Of a DNA stretch of 64,000 bases, positions 19,062 to 30,804 are shown piece after piece. The DNA is taken from contig NC_092362.1 in the NCBI RefSeq assembly GCF_030848805.1, positions 11,884,157 through 11,948,156 on the forward strand, in the 5' to 3' direction. The notes beneath the pieces were generated by a model. It saw only the letters and a program-made list of their open reading frames with translations. It was not told the origin of the DNA and made no database searches. The position numbers and the translations under genes are program-made. Source of the stretch: Temnothorax longispinosus. Lineage: Eukaryota; Arthropoda; Insecta; Hymenoptera; Formicidae. Every line of letters begins with the position of its first letter. Positions within the stretch are counted from its first letter, which is position 1.

Positions 19062-19260
19062 ATGAAGTGCCACGTATACAAAGAATGGAATCCTTCGTTT
19101 CCACAGCAATTTGACAGGTAATGTATAATAAATCTGAGTATGGTTAGATTTTATAACATATATATTTATTTATTATATATAAATATTCTTCAACTTCAAA
19201 TCAAAATAATGTAAAGTATTATATATATGTTTATAGTTTTCCAAAAGATGCAGAAAGGAG
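19062..19260 (+). pseudogene. THAP-domain N-terminal fragment of a P-type transposase (plus-strand copy)
   Basis: An ATG exon (19062-19117) reads MKCHVYKEWNPSFPQQFD up to a GTAATG donor. After a 119-base intron, a second exon begins SFPKDAER and then loses similarity at about 19258, where Penelope-related sequence begins. It matches the minus-strand THAP exons at 32078-32139 and 31760-31785, so the 5' end of the transposase gene is present twice in opposite orientations. Confidence 0.75.
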
Positions 19261-19401
19261 TAACCTCATTCAGGGAATTACGATGTATAAAATAAAGTCT
19301 AATTGAATACCAAATAAATATAAATAACAACATTAAAAACGGCGATGCGAGTCAGCGCAGAACGTGGAGCGCAATAAAGTTTAGGCGTGTATTTACATAT
19401 G

Positions 19402-19440
19402 ACGAACGTTTCGGCCCCTCATTTGGGCCATCTTCAGCGT
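19402..19440 (-). ncRNA. Hammerhead ribozyme core (Penelope type), copy 2
   Basis: On the minus strand: CTGAAGA, stem II GGCCC with loop AAATGA and GGGCC, GAAA, minimal stem III CG-TT-CG, then UC at the expected cleavage site. It has the same order as 14321-14357 and lies downstream of a Penelope endonuclease coding region, as expected for this family. Confidence 0.75.
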
Positions 19441-19814
19441 TTATTAGTAAAATGAAACTATTCCTGCGGAGATCGAAGCAGCAAACTCCCTTCCTGGAGA
19501 GATGTCATGGCAAGCAAGCAAATAAACCCGGTTGTGGTGGACATTCCACTAAAATCGAAAAAGCTATAAGTTTATCGTTACAGAAAGGAAAAAGGAGAAA
19601 GCTCACCTTAAGCTCCGCAGTAGTCGAGAACAAGTACAGAATAAAAAAGTCGCAGCAATACAGTATAAAACCGGAAAGTAGCACATCTCGGAATTAAAGT
19701 AAGAACATTGCAGTCAACGTAAAGTCAGAAACAAAATGAAAAGAAGGTCGCAACGTATGTAGATCGGAGCCGTTATCGTAAACAATGTAACCAGCCAAGG
19801 AAGGAAACCGAAGG

Positions 19815-20188
19815 CTAAACATTGCTTACGATAGGCAAGTAAGCGTGGTGCAGAAAATCGGTATCTGATTGGAGATTTAAGCCGAGGCGTTGTTGGCTAA
19901 TGTATAGAACCTCCGAAACGAGTCGTTTATGATAAAATCTTTCGTGATCCAAGATCTCAACGTTATCCCAATTAAAGTCGTGATTATTTTGATTTCTATG
20001 GTCGGTGATCACAGAGTGGGAGGAACTATTTCTATTGATGTGGAGACGATGTTCAGATATTCTGGTTTTTAATTGTCTACCGGTTTGTCCAACGTATGAC
20101 GCGTCACAATCCCGGCAACAAATCCTGTAGACCACATTACTCGTTGAGAAACGCGGGAGGGCATCCTTCTGAACTTTGATAAATTTGT
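19815..20188 (-). pseudogene. GIY-YIG endonuclease domain of a Penelope-like element
   Basis: It reads VVYRICCRDCDASYVGQTGR, with the YRI...YVG pattern of GIY-YIG nucleases and the CCRDC zinc-binding Cys typical of Penelope elements, followed by R-x-SEH and a C-terminal segment to the stop at 19815. It would nick DNA for target-primed reverse transcription. Only this C-terminal domain survives; upstream it fuses to the transposase frame by insertion. Confidence 0.88.
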
Positions 20189-21667
20189 TCAGTTTATTAA
20201 TACTGTAGTATGATAAATGAGTGTCTGAAGTAGTACAGTGTCGTCTTGTGGAATGCAGTTTGCACTTAAAGGAACAGACACATTTGCTAAATGTAATACT
20301 TTTCTATAAGATGCTTTGAATTGTTTCGCACTCGGATTATTGTTCCAACCGTTCATTCTTCTAATCAAAGAAAAGAAAGTTTCAATGTGGTCTTGGGATA
20401 ATTTGTATGTTAACAAAAACTGTATTGTATTTTCATTAAATAGCTGTTCTGCTAAAGCAATACTATTTTGTAAATCAATAACAAACCCAATAAAGTCTGT
20501 TTTTCGTACACTTTGAAGTACAGGAACGTCTTTAATTTTTAAAGATTTAATATATAAAACAAACCTCTCAATGTTATCTTTTAGAATACGTATTTTATCT
20601 TTTGTTATTGCTCGTTTGGTTTCTGTTTTATTATTTAAATTTTTAGAATTTAATATGTCAAATAAGTCGTTAAATGTCTTGCAAAATGTCGCGGTTGCTG
20701 AAGCTCCGGCAAAATGAGGTAATTTTAAGTCATATTCTCCAAACCCAAGTGCAGCAGTTACCGAATTACTGAAAACTTGTGCTGCTAAATGTACTTTCAT
20801 TTTTTCGTTGTAAAAGTATACATGTCTACTTCTAACTTTAGTCGCAAGGTGTAATTTTTCCGCGTCTTGTAACGAAACTAATTGCCGTCCAACTAATTAT
20901 ATGATTTTCGTTATCACTTAAGTCTTCCTTACCAAGTGCATTTCTAACAAGTTTTATCATGTAACACGCGTCATAAAAAAATATATATACGTTTAGACTC
21001 ATCAGCGGGATGAACAAAATATGGTACAATCTGTTCAATTTCAGTTTGTTTCAAACGTGCGCCCAATTCTTCACACATAGATATATTGGAAGATACTCCA
21101 TCAAACGTAATACTGACAATATCTAGATCGTTTTCATGAAGTGCACATAAAATAGTCTTTAATAACTTTGCTTTTTCACGACCATTTAATTTATTAGTGA
21201 AGTAATATGCAATTGGAAGTTTAAAATTCTGGTTTATTGCAACTAACATAAAGACAAAAATTTCACTAGCAAGCGGCACTTTATCTTTAGCAATGGCACC
21301 GATGTCAACAAAACCATGTGATTTTTGTTTATCCCAATCAACACTTTTTCTAATACTCATTTCATCGAAAGTTAAATTGAACACTATTTTCTTATTTTTT
21401 TCGCGAGCATTTCGAACTACATTGCGTACGGTTTTTAATGCTTGGTCAGATATACCGGAGTCGCTACTAATATTTCGCATCCATGTTCGAATAGTAGTTG
21501 GATGTGGAAGACATTTTAAAAACGTTTTTCTTAGGAATGAGTATGCCGCAGGGGAGTGAAAATGGAGCGTACAAGCAAAACGTCTCAAAGCGTGTGGAAA
21601 AACTTTTGGCTTTCGCTCATTTAAAAGTCTTGTTAGTAATTCTTCTACAGGACCAGGCACTACATCC
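20189..21667 (-). pseudogene. P-element/THAP9-type transposase, catalytic exon, frameshifted
   Basis: The exon begins after a TTATAG acceptor at 21667 and carries the RNase-H-like catalytic core. The first Asp is in LTFDEMSIRKS, the second in ITFDGVSSNISM; then FYDACYMIKLVRNALG; and the Glu region is LSQDHIETFFSLIRRMNGW followed by NNNPSAKQF, a hallmark of THAP9/P transposases. The frame breaks near 20975-20990, at a run of A and T between the FVHPADESKR part and the DACYMIK part, and again near 20838. The C-terminal end is cut by the Penelope insertion at 20188. The gene continues upstream through a very long intron to exons at 30805-32139. Confidence 0.85.
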
Positions 21668-21829
21668 TATAAGACATTACGATATTATCTCATTTACCAC
21701 CCGTAACGTGATAAATTACATCATTTATACTTTACCGAAGTATTCGGGTTCTCTATACGTTTATATACAATTTCGAAATAAAATAAGAAGAAACTTGTTA
21801 TTTTAACTTCTTACATTTACCTAATTACT

Positions 21830-23301
21830 TTTACATTTACATGATTACTTACTTTTCTTTACTTTCTTACTTTCTTAATTGTTATTTTAACTTTTAAGAT
21901 TTTGTTTGAAGTTGAAAAGGAAAGAGAGAGAGAGAGAGGTTGTGTTGTTGTTTTTTTGCGGCCATTAGTGGCAGTTGTAATGCAATAGGTCAAGCCGCGC
22001 ATTCTACGTAGGCCGGTGAAAAGGCGCGCAAGCAGCGCCGACTACGTTGCGTCCCAGGCGGCGAGGCGCAAGTTTACCGCGCATGCTTGAGCATGTTGGG
22101 AGGGGCGCGCAGCCCGGGCGAGCGAGCATTCGTCTTCCGGACATCGTGCGTTACACACCCGTTGTAATCAGTTCGAGTAAAATACGTAGTTGCGTCATCT
22201 TTTCGCTGTTAACTTGTAATCGAGTTGTGAGGTAGCCGAGATTTGCCTCTCAGTGTGCAGCAGCCAATATACCGGTGGATCGTGTACGCAGCATAAGAAG
22301 GACAACAACTATCGTCGCAGAAAGGAAGCCATTGCGATACGTCCTAGCGAGCCTGACCGGCACGTGGAAAGCTCAAGGAGAGCAGCCATTTTCTGGAACG
22401 TTCGAGAAACCGTCTCTTGGTTTGATCATTGCTATTTTCAACCATTACCGTAATATCAAAGCCTCAATTATAAGGTACCGCCTTTAATCTGTACGAGATA
22501 GACAGTTAGAATTTCGTCTAACGTATTACAAGAAATCTCCGATTCTTTAACGTCAGACCCCGTCTAACGTATTGCAAAGAGTCCCCGATTCTTTAACATT
22601 AGACCCCGTCTAATGCTGTACAAGAAATCCCCGATTAGTTAATTTATTAATCTTACATCTCGAGTTAAATCGACCGTTTTCTTCATAATAAAAAACTGTA
22701 ATTCTTTCTTTCGTGCGATTAATTCTTTATAATCAATTCTATAATATCTTTTGTAGTTAATTACGTTAACTTGCGTACATTCGTTTCATTCACAACTAAA
22801 TTAGAATGTTTTACTTGCGGAATACATATAAATCGTTTTCACGCGTCGTGACAACATTATCAAATAATCGTTTGCTTGCATTGCTAGAAAATCTCTTACT
22901 CAATTACTTTATATTCTCTTAGTGATTATTTTGCGAATTATTAATTATCTAATATTACGTTTATGCTGTGGTGAATTAATGTGTCAATCAAAGATTGAAG
23001 GCCTATTCTAAGTTTTAATTCAGTAAACTCAGTGAGAAATTTATTGCTTGTGTCTTTGTTGTTGCTTATGTTGTATGTATAGCTTGTGTTGTAGTAATCG
23101 CTCATGATGTAATCTGTTTCCTTGCCGTAATTTAGACACGAGTTAGGTAATACTCAGTCAATATTCGAATTACAAATAATATTCTTTACTAGACAGATGA
23201 TAGTTATTCATGATTTCAACTAAAAGATTGATGCATTATTTCCCCGATTATACAAATTATAGCTGAATTGATATTTTTGTTTTGAATTGATTTGTGTTTA
23301 T
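21830..23301. other. Unassigned intronic sequence with a 51-bp tandem repeat
   Basis: It lies between the transposase acceptor and the copia element. A GA run (21921-21939) and a GC-rich part (21955-22150) come first. About three degenerate copies of a 51-base repeat follow at 22510-22640, each with TCCCCGATT-like and TAGACCCCGTCTAA-like parts. The rest is AT-rich. I see no gene; it may be remains of an LTR or another insertion. Confidence 0.4.
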
Positions 23302-23306
23302 GTTTC

Positions 23307-23577
23307 TATGAGAAGCTGGGCTTTGAACGAGCGATGTGCTCCCGCCCTTCTAGAGGGCAGCTCCCGTGTGGCGCGAGCCTCGGGGCGCCACGCTTACGTG
23401 CGGTCATTGTCTGCGTTGCGGTCGTCTCGGTCGTGTACAGAAGAGCTCGTAGTGTCGTAGAGTCAAGACGTGTTTAAGTGTACAGAGGACAAATATATAT
23501 ATAGAGTATTCGAGAAATCCTTGTGTTTTCCTGTTCACCCCGCCAAGCATACAGTCGCCGTTACCGAATAGCCTACA
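23307..23577 (+). repeat. 5' LTR of the copia element
   Basis: It starts TATGAGAAGCTGGGC and ends GAATAGCCTACA; it matches 29722-29992. A TATATATA box at about 23492 may drive transcription. Confidence 0.9.
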
Positions 23578-23879
23578 GGTTATGGGCCCAGGGCACGATT
23601 CCCCTGCGTGAAGAACGAAGCACAAAAACATCAAGTTGAACGTGTAACGCGAAGTGTGTGAGACGCCGGCGAAGGGCATCGGGAAGACGAAAAACATTTA
23701 GAAGGATCTAGAAGATTAGAGGGTAAGTAAATAATATTCCTCGTTGCTGACGAGCAAAACGAGAGAATTCTCAGCAAATAAGAACGTTCGTTCGATAAAT
23801 GCTGCTAGAAGGAGATAGATGTTTTTGCCTTCTTCTTGAGAGATAGAAATAGAGGCAACAGTGACAATAAGAGAATTAG

Positions 23880-23975
23880 AGATAGATGTATAAAGAGATA
23901 GATGTGTGAGATATAAAGAGATAGATGTGTGAGATAGAAAGAGATAGATGTGTGAGATAGAAAGAGATAGATATA
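23880..23975 (+). repeat. 24-bp tandem repeat in the copia leader
   Basis: About four copies of AGAGATAGATGTGTGAGATA-type repeats in the 1-kb leader between LTR and gag. A short TA run follows at 24177-24195. No coding is seen. Confidence 0.7.
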
Positions 23976-24609
23976 TGCCGCTTGGTAACAAGCTGGCGGG
24001 AAAAGCGATGTGCCTGTGCAAGTCCGATCGTGAACGGCGAGAGTCATTTTTTTGGCGCGCGAAAGTCCGATCGTGAAAAGTGAGTCATTATTTTGGCGCG
24101 AGGGACGCGTTGCCGGGCACGCGCTGACGCATGATCGATTTGAAAAACATAGCATCGATGCGACGCCATAACACACATATATATATATATATATACAGGC
24201 ATGTGTATGGAATAAATTTTCAAAATCGACATGTATCGGGTCGGTAATTGAGCATGACTAGCTGTGCGGTGTAGCTTGATTACTGTACAGGGAGGCCGCG
24301 TAAATTTGTATGGGCCCCGTGCGCGTGCGTGATCAACCCGAGCTCCCATAGATCTTTTCAGCAGTGCTGGAGATCGCAACGGACAGCGGTGTGCGCGTGC
24401 GGATAGCCCTGCAGAGGCGCGTGGTTTTCTCGCTTTGGGGTTATTGTGAATTGCAGTGCGTTCTATATAGCCTCATAAGCATTAAATTTTTATCGCTGAA
24501 AGAGATCTAGTGATAGAAATTGTAAATTATTATCGGTCAATATGAATGTTGGTTTATCTTGTCAAAAGAGGAATGCTAATGTTCAATTGACATTTAAATC
24601 CCGATTTAG

Positions 24610-26631
24610 ATGGAAGAAGATAAGACGAAAAATCTTCCGATGGATGAGGAAGAAAACCAAGATTCACTGGTTGACTACGATAGTGACAGCAGCGTGGTCA
24701 CAGTGGTAGAGAAAGAAAGAGGTAGCAATAAAACGATGAGTAAAGATGAAGAAGAAAAAGAGAACAAGAAGGAGACTGAAGCAAAGGGTGCAATCCCGAA
24801 ACGCGGCAAACCAAAAATAATAGAAAACATAGATGTAAATAGAGAATGGGCTGAAAATCGTCCTGTACTACCTATAGGGACAAAGATGCTTTACGAGAAA
24901 CAAGAAAAGATGGTTGAGAAAATGGAATCGGTATTAAAGATGTTGGATAAGGTTATGGCCCAAGCAACCTCCATGATGGAAAACATGGTAGAAGTCGCCC
25001 ACGTAAATTTAGAGAAAGAGAAACTAAAGATTAGACGTTTAGAGGTAAATAAACAGAATACACAAAGTAAAGTAGAAAACGGTATACAAACGGTTAAAGA
25101 ATCAGAAGTAGAGCCTAAAAAGAAAAAGTTAGATGAAACAGTCTGTTCAGTCGAGAAAAATAGAAGTTTAGAGACAATTAAGAGTGCTTTAGAGGTAGAA
25201 TTAAACAGTCAAAGGTTGCATATTAGAAGAGAATATAAGCTGACGCAAAAATCCAATTTTGATCTTTGGATGGATTATTTAAAATCCGAATTAATGAATA
25301 ACGATTTATTAGATGTAATAGATTCAAACATTGAAAGTCCAGAAAATCTTTCCGAATTAAAAGTTGCTAAGAGAAAAAGTCTAGTTAGAGATATAATAAT
25401 CAATCATTTAGATGAAAATTATCATAAAAGGATTTTACATGAGAAAGATCCAAAAGAAATTTTGAAGAAATTAAGAGGTTATAAAAAGAGTGAAGTAAAC
25501 GTTACTCATGCATCGGTACGAACTAAACTCTATCAAATTAAAATGAGAAAAGACGAAAAAGTAAGTGATTTTTGCGAACGCTTTGATTCAATAATTAGAG
25601 AATATGAATCATGTGAAGATGCGGTACCCCTCACAGAACAAGAAATGAGATCTGCATTGTATCAAGCTGTGTCAATTAATGTGCCAGAACTGAGGAATGT
25701 AGATTTAATTAGAAGACAAACTAATCTTAAAGAAATGAATGTGGATGAAATAAAATCTTTCATGATGCAGTTAGAGGCAGAGACTAAGAGTGAAGTTAGA
25801 GAGAAGCTAGAGAAACCAGAGGTTAGAGTGCAGAGGGCTACTGCAGAAGAGCACAAAGAAATAAAGTGCTACCGATGCAACAAATTGGGTCACATGGCGA
25901 AGGACTGCCCACTAGCGGGATCAGAGGCCTGGTTCTGTTATTACTGCCAGGAAATTAGAGGACACAAGGGTGATAGCTGTCCTAATGCCGGAGCCCAGAC
26001 GAACAGATTTAGAGGAAAAAGGTATACAAATAAAACCGTTAATAAAAATATAAAGAAAAAGGGTAGATTTGCGCAAAGAGGAACAAAAAGAGTAGATAAT
26101 AAAGGGAAAGTAACCAAAATACAACCAGCCAAGAAAACTATACCATCGCAAACAGCAATTGAAGGAAAACCAAAAGAAGGTAAATTATGCATGGCTAAAG
26201 TAATAGAAGATAGAGATAGTTCAAAAGAATTAGTCAATTTTATTGTAGATTCGAGTGCAACAGATCACATTGTGAATAAGAATATAATTTTGTCAAACAT
26301 TGAAAAATGTAATAATAGAGTTATTAAATGCGCGAATAAGAATGAGCTTGCAGACATTTCAATAGATGGTAAAGGAGATCTTTTGTTGTTAACAAATGAG
26401 AAAGAAAAGAAAGTAATTAAATTAACAAATGTAATTGCAACGAAGGAAGTATCCGAAAATTTACTATCTTTAAGAAAGCTGGCTGATGCAGGGTTCAGTA
26501 TTTATTTAGATGATAAAGTGTTTAAAGTTCACAATAAACTAACAAATAAAATTGTTTTCGAAGGAATTTATGAGAAACCAAATTGGATTATGCAATTTGA
26601 GGTTAAAAACAATAATATAGAGGACAAATGA
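24610..26631 (+). CDS. Copia gag and protease
   Basis: A 673-residue open frame. The acidic N-terminus and coiled region (about 1-170) are followed by a UBN2-type gag capsid domain (about 215-400). Two zinc knuckles come next: CYRCNKLGHMAKDC and CYYCQEIRGHKGDSC. A Lys/Arg-rich segment leads to an aspartic protease with FIVDSSATDHIV. The usual active site is DSGA or DSGC; here Gly is replaced by Ser, which probably harms it. It ends at TGA 26629-26631, where a shift to another frame leads into the integrase region. In related elements gag-pol is one frame, so this is probably a mutation. Confidence 0.88.
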   Translation: MEEDKTKNLPMDEEENQDSLVDYDSDSSVVTVVEKERGSNKTMSKDEEEKENKKETEAKGAIPKRGKPKIIENIDVNREWAENRPVLPIGTKMLYEKQEKMVEKMESVLKMLDKVMAQATSMMENMVEVAHVNLEKEKLKIRRLEVNKQNTQSKVENGIQTVKESEVEPKKKKLDETVCSVEKNRSLETIKSALEVELNSQRLHIRREYKLTQKSNFDLWMDYLKSELMNNDLLDVIDSNIESPENLSELKVAKRKSLVRDIIINHLDENYHKRILHEKDPKEILKKLRGYKKSEVNVTHASVRTKLYQIKMRKDEKVSDFCERFDSIIREYESCEDAVPLTEQEMRSALYQAVSINVPELRNVDLIRRQTNLKEMNVDEIKSFMMQLEAETKSEVREKLEKPEVRVQRATAEEHKEIKCYRCNKLGHMAKDCPLAGSEAWFCYYCQEIRGHKGDSCPNAGAQTNRFRGKRYTNKTVNKNIKKKGRFAQRGTKRVDNKGKVTKIQPAKKTIPSQTAIEGKPKEGKLCMAKVIEDRDSSKELVNFIVDSSATDHIVNKNIILSNIEKCNNRVIKCANKNELADISIDGKGDLLLLTNEKEKKVIKLTNVIATKEVSENLLSLRKLADAGFSIYLDDKVFKVHNKLTNKIVFEGIYEKPNWIMQFEVKNNNIEDK

Positions 26632-28873
26632 AAGTATAGAATGTGCTGTGTATAGATGTAGAGCAGAAATTGTTCCACATTGTGAGTTTCCTGAACAATC
26701 GCAAGCAAACATTCAGACCAGTGAATTATCAATTTCGGAGGGAGAATTAGACGAAAGAGACAATGTTGGCTCTGCGATTGGGAGGGAGAATGAAGGAGAA
26801 CTCACAAATGTGAACGAAAATATAGAAGACAATAATGCTGAACTCGATCAAGTCATTAAGTTAGAAGATATACAAACATTAGAGAATATAGAAGAAATGT
26901 GTGAAAGCTCAGTAATTGAAAAAGTAAAGAAATTAGAGAAAATAAATGAGGCGATGTTATGGCATGTTAGATTAGGTCATGCGTCGTTAAACTATTTAAG
27001 ACAGCTACAAAAAGTAGAAAAGAGATTAGAGACAGTTAAGTTTGATAACTCCATATTAGAGTGTGAAGTCTGTATAATGGCAAAGATGGCAAAATTGCCG
27101 TTTAAAGAAAACAGAAATAGAGCACAGAGACCACTACAAGTGATACATACGGATATCATGGGTCCAATAAAACCTACATCTTATCCAGGAAGAAAGAGGT
27201 TTATAATAACCTTTATAGACGATTATTCTAGATTAGCGAAAGCTTACTCCTTGAAGACGAAAGATGAATCGGGAGAGGCTCTAGAGAAATACCTAATATC
27301 CGCCAGAAATCTACTAGGAAAAGAAGAAAAGCTATGCTATGTGAAATCAGATCAAGGCAAAGAATTTACGGGAGGTGCTTTTAAAGAAGTGTTAAAAAGA
27401 GAAAATATAGAAGCCATATATGCACCACCGTACACTCCGGAACATAATGGAGTTGCAGAAAGGTTCAACAGAACGATGCAAGAGAAAATAAGAACATATA
27501 TGTTTGACTCGGGATTACCAAAGAGTATGTGGGAGTTGGCAGTTGACGCTGCTGTGCATGCGTACAACAGATCTCCACATAAGACTATAGAGTATGAGAT
27601 CCTCTTGAAGAAGTTCTCATCAGAAACAAGTTGTCATTTCGAGCAAATAAAGAGATTTGGATGCATTGGATATGCAAGAGTACCAAAGCCTACGTCGAAA
27701 TTTGACAAGAGAGCTATTAGAGGTGTGTTGGTAGGATATACTGACACTGGATACATACTCTGGCATCCAAGCACAAGAAAATTTATAGAGTCCCGACACA
27801 TTAGATTTAATGAAAAGGTAACATATAAAAATGTATATCAAAACAGTCAAATAGAAGAAGAAAAAGACTTAGATGAAAATTGGATGAAAGAATTTGTAGA
27901 GGATGAGGAAAAGGGAGAACAAAAACTAGAGATTCCTGAGAAAAGGAAAAGAGGTAGACCGAGAAAACAAACAACACAACTAGACGAACAGAAGCAGAAG
28001 GACGCACGAAAGGAAAGTGAAGCTCCAATGACTAGAAGTAAAACTAAAAGAAAACTAGAAGATAATGGAGACACTGATGTGCGGAGAAAAATAGAAGATG
28101 TTAGCTTTGCTAATTATATTAATGTGAAAAATATTCAACGGAATATAGAGAATGAAGATGAATTACATCAATGCCTTATGGCATCGTTAAATAGAGAGCC
28201 TGTTACTTATGAAGAAGCTATATCAAGTAACGAAAGAGAGAATTGGAAAATTGCAGTCAAAGAGGAACTTGAATCTATGTATGCTAATCAAGTGTGGGAA
28301 CTTGTCGATAGACCATTAGAGAAATTAGATGGAAGACGACCTAATATAATAGATTCAAGATGGGTATTTAAGAGGAAATTAGAAGCAGATGGATCAACCA
28401 GATATAAAGCGAGACTGGTGATAAGAGGATGTAAAGACAAAAATGTGTATGATCTAAAAGAGACATATGCACCGGTTTCAAGACTGTCACTGGTTAGATC
28501 TATATTAGCAATAATAAATAAATATAACTTATACGCTAGTCAGCTAGATGTTAAGACTGCGTTTTTAAATGGAGTTCTAGAAGAAAAAGATGAAATATAT
28601 ATGGAAATTCCAGAGGGAGTAGAACTGGATGAAAACACCAAGAAGACTAAGGTGTGTAGATTGAATAGAGCTTTATACGGATTGAAGATAAGTCCGAAAA
28701 GATGGAATAAGAGATTTTCAGAAGAGGCTAAGAAACTTGGATTAGAGAACGACCTACATGAGCCATGCCTGTTCACGTGGAGGAAAGAAGGCAAAATAGT
28801 GATCGTATTACTTTATGTAGATGATATGTTGGTTGCAAGTAATGATCAGAAAATTAGAAGAAAAGAGTATTAG
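26624..28873 (+). pseudogene. Copia integrase and reverse transcriptase, frameshifted
   Basis: It continues from gag in a different frame, with no proper ATG. The integrase has WHVRLGHASLNYL with a CEVC pair (HHCC zinc site), D in IHTDIMGP, D in VKSDQGKEF and E in GVAERFNRT. An acidic and basic linker (GRPRKQ) follows. The reverse transcriptase has YKARLVIRGCKD, QLDVKTAFLNG and the catalytic LLYVDDMLVA. The frame stops shortly after YVDD at 28873; most of the thumb and connection is missing before the RNase H part, so there is an internal deletion near 28860. Confidence 0.88.
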
Positions 28874-29630
28874 AGAAGAAACTAAAAGAGTACCTTATAG
28901 AGAAGCTATAGGAAGCTTAATGTATCTGGCAAATGCTACACGACCTGATATAGCCTTTGCAGTAAACTATTTAGCAAGAAGACAATTAGAGCCCACGGAA
29001 GAAGACTGGCAAGATGTAAAAAGAGTCTTCAGATATCTTAGAGGAACTGCAAATAGAGGATTGATGTTTAAAGGTAAAACAGATGAGTTAGAGTCGCTGA
29101 CAGACGCTAGTTTCAGAGATTGCATTGATTCTACATCCACTGGAGGATATATAATCAAAATATTTGGAGATGTGATAGCATGGAGAAGTCATAAACAGAC
29201 ATATGTCACACTCTCTACCTGTCGAGCAGAATATCTAGCAATGAGTGAGGCCTGTCAAGAAGTAATCTCATTAGACAAGTCGCTCGGATATGTTGTTGGA
29301 AAAACATTCTTGCCTGCAACAATCTGGTGTGATAACAGAGCAGCAGGAAACTGCACTAAGAAGGATGGAAGTCACAAACTTAAAATGTTTGATGATAACT
29401 TAGAAGAAATAAAGAAAAACTTAGAAGAAAGAGAAGAAACTGGAAACAGAAAACATATGGCTGACACTCATGGAGACTTTATCAAGCAGTGTGTTGATCA
29501 AGGGAAGGTGAAAGTCGAATGGATTGAGACCAAAGAGAACTTGGCAGACATTATGACGAAACCTTTACCTTTAGAAGCATTTGCATATCTAAGAGACAAT
29601 ATAATGAATGTAGAGTTTGAACAGAGTTAG
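28862..29630 (+). pseudogene. Copia reverse transcriptase tail and RNase H
   Basis: It resumes in a third frame after the deletion. YREAIGSLMYLANATRPDI is the typical copia segment before RNase H. RNase H has the first Asp in LTDASFRD, TSTGGYI, LSTCRAEYLAMSEA (Glu), and WCDNRAAGN (Asp). It ends with IMTKPLPLEAF, usual for copia. The domain looks complete but cannot be made in phase with the rest. Confidence 0.85.
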
Positions 29631-29721
29631 AGATCAATTTTACTCGATAACTGATTTTTGATATGTTACAGATAAAGAAGAAAATTAGACGAACACGGAT
29701 CGCTCGCACAAAGGGAGGGAG

Positions 29722-29992
29722 TATGAGAAGCTGGGCTTTGAACGAGCGATGTGCTCCCGCCCTTCTAGAGGGCAGCTCCCGTGTGGCGCGAGCCTCGGGG
29801 CGCCACGCTTACGTGCGGTCATTGTCTGCGTTGCGGTCGTCTCGGTCGTGTACAGAAGAGCTCGTAGTGTCGTAGAGTCAAGACGTGTTTAAGTGTACAG
29901 AGGACAAATATATATATAGAGTATTCGAGAAATCCTTGTGTTTTCCTGTTCACCCCGCCAAGCATACAGTCGCCGTTACCGAATAGCCTACA
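29722..29992 (+). repeat. 3' LTR of the copia element
   Basis: Same length and sequence as the 5' LTR, preceded by the purine tract AAAGGGAGGGAG and followed by the target duplication GTTTC. Confidence 0.9.
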
Positions 29993-29997
29993 GTTTC

Positions 29998-30804
29998 AAA
30001 TGATCCTTTCTTTAGAAAAGAACAACTAATTCTGAGCTTGACTACGTCAAGATAAATTATATGAGAACATACTATTACAATTCTTTTTATAACGAATCTT
30101 GTTATATGATAAAGAAATACCTCAGTAAAAATTCAAAGTATATTCTGCCATATCTTTAAGGAAAGGACTGTTCTATACTAATAATTTTCTTTTGTCTTAT
30201 ACTTTGTACAGCTTATTTTCTTGTAAGATACCAAATTATTTTCTTTTGTATTGTAATTTTGTTCACGAATACTGGGAAGGTTTTTGGGCAGTTTCCCTTC
30301 CCCTAGGCAACAAATGTTGGTATTCTTTGTATAGTTCTGCCCGATATCAATTTTCTTAATTACATAAATCACTAAACACAATCTCTCTCTCAATAAACGG
30401 ATTCTTTTTATTTGTTCCTTCCTCAACAAATTCTCGAGTTCAGGTTTGTGCGCGAGCTTGTGCAAACAGATTCACATAATTATTTTTACATTTACATAAT
30501 TACATACTATTCTTTACCTACTTTCTTTATATTATATCTACATTTATTCTCATTATTGTCCTAAATACAATTTTAATCTCAGCAGTGCTTATATTAACAA
30601 ATACTTAAGTATAATACTTGCTGGTTGGCAATCTATTAAATGACTTCTGTACAAATATCAATATGGACTGCACATTTTTATGTTATAGTTTTATATTCGT
30701 AACAATTACTGTTAACTGAAATATAATTTACAAGTATTTTAAGTTATTCATTAATTACGAAATACATAAAAATCTGCAGTTTAAAGGCATTATTAATTAC
30801 TAAC
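29998..30804. other. Intron remainder of the P-type transposase gene
   Basis: AT-rich sequence between the copia element and the next transposase exon. A 95-codon minus-strand open frame (30178-30465) shows no recognisable similarity and is probably chance. Confidence 0.4.

Larger units (their letters stand above)
19290..20188 (-). mobile_element. 5'-truncated Penelope-like retroelement
   Basis: Minus-strand fragment holding the C-terminal endonuclease coding region (20188-19815), a 3' untranslated part and a hammerhead core (19405-19440). It begins abruptly inside the P-type transposase reading frame at about 20188, so it inserted there after 5' truncation. The reverse transcriptase part is absent. 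Confidence 0.8.
23307..29992 (+). mobile_element. Copia-type LTR retrotransposon, complete ends, inactivated coding
   Basis: A 6.7-kb element with LTRs 23307-23577 and 29722-29992 (both 271 bases and seemingly identical) and target duplication GTTTC (23302-23306 and 29993-29997). The primer site GGTTATGGGCCCAGGGCAC right after the 5' LTR fits the internal initiator-Met tRNA priming known for copia. The purine tract AAAGGGAGGGAG precedes the 3' LTR. Near-identical LTRs suggest a recent insertion. It lies in the long intron of the P-type transposase gene. Confidence 0.93.
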
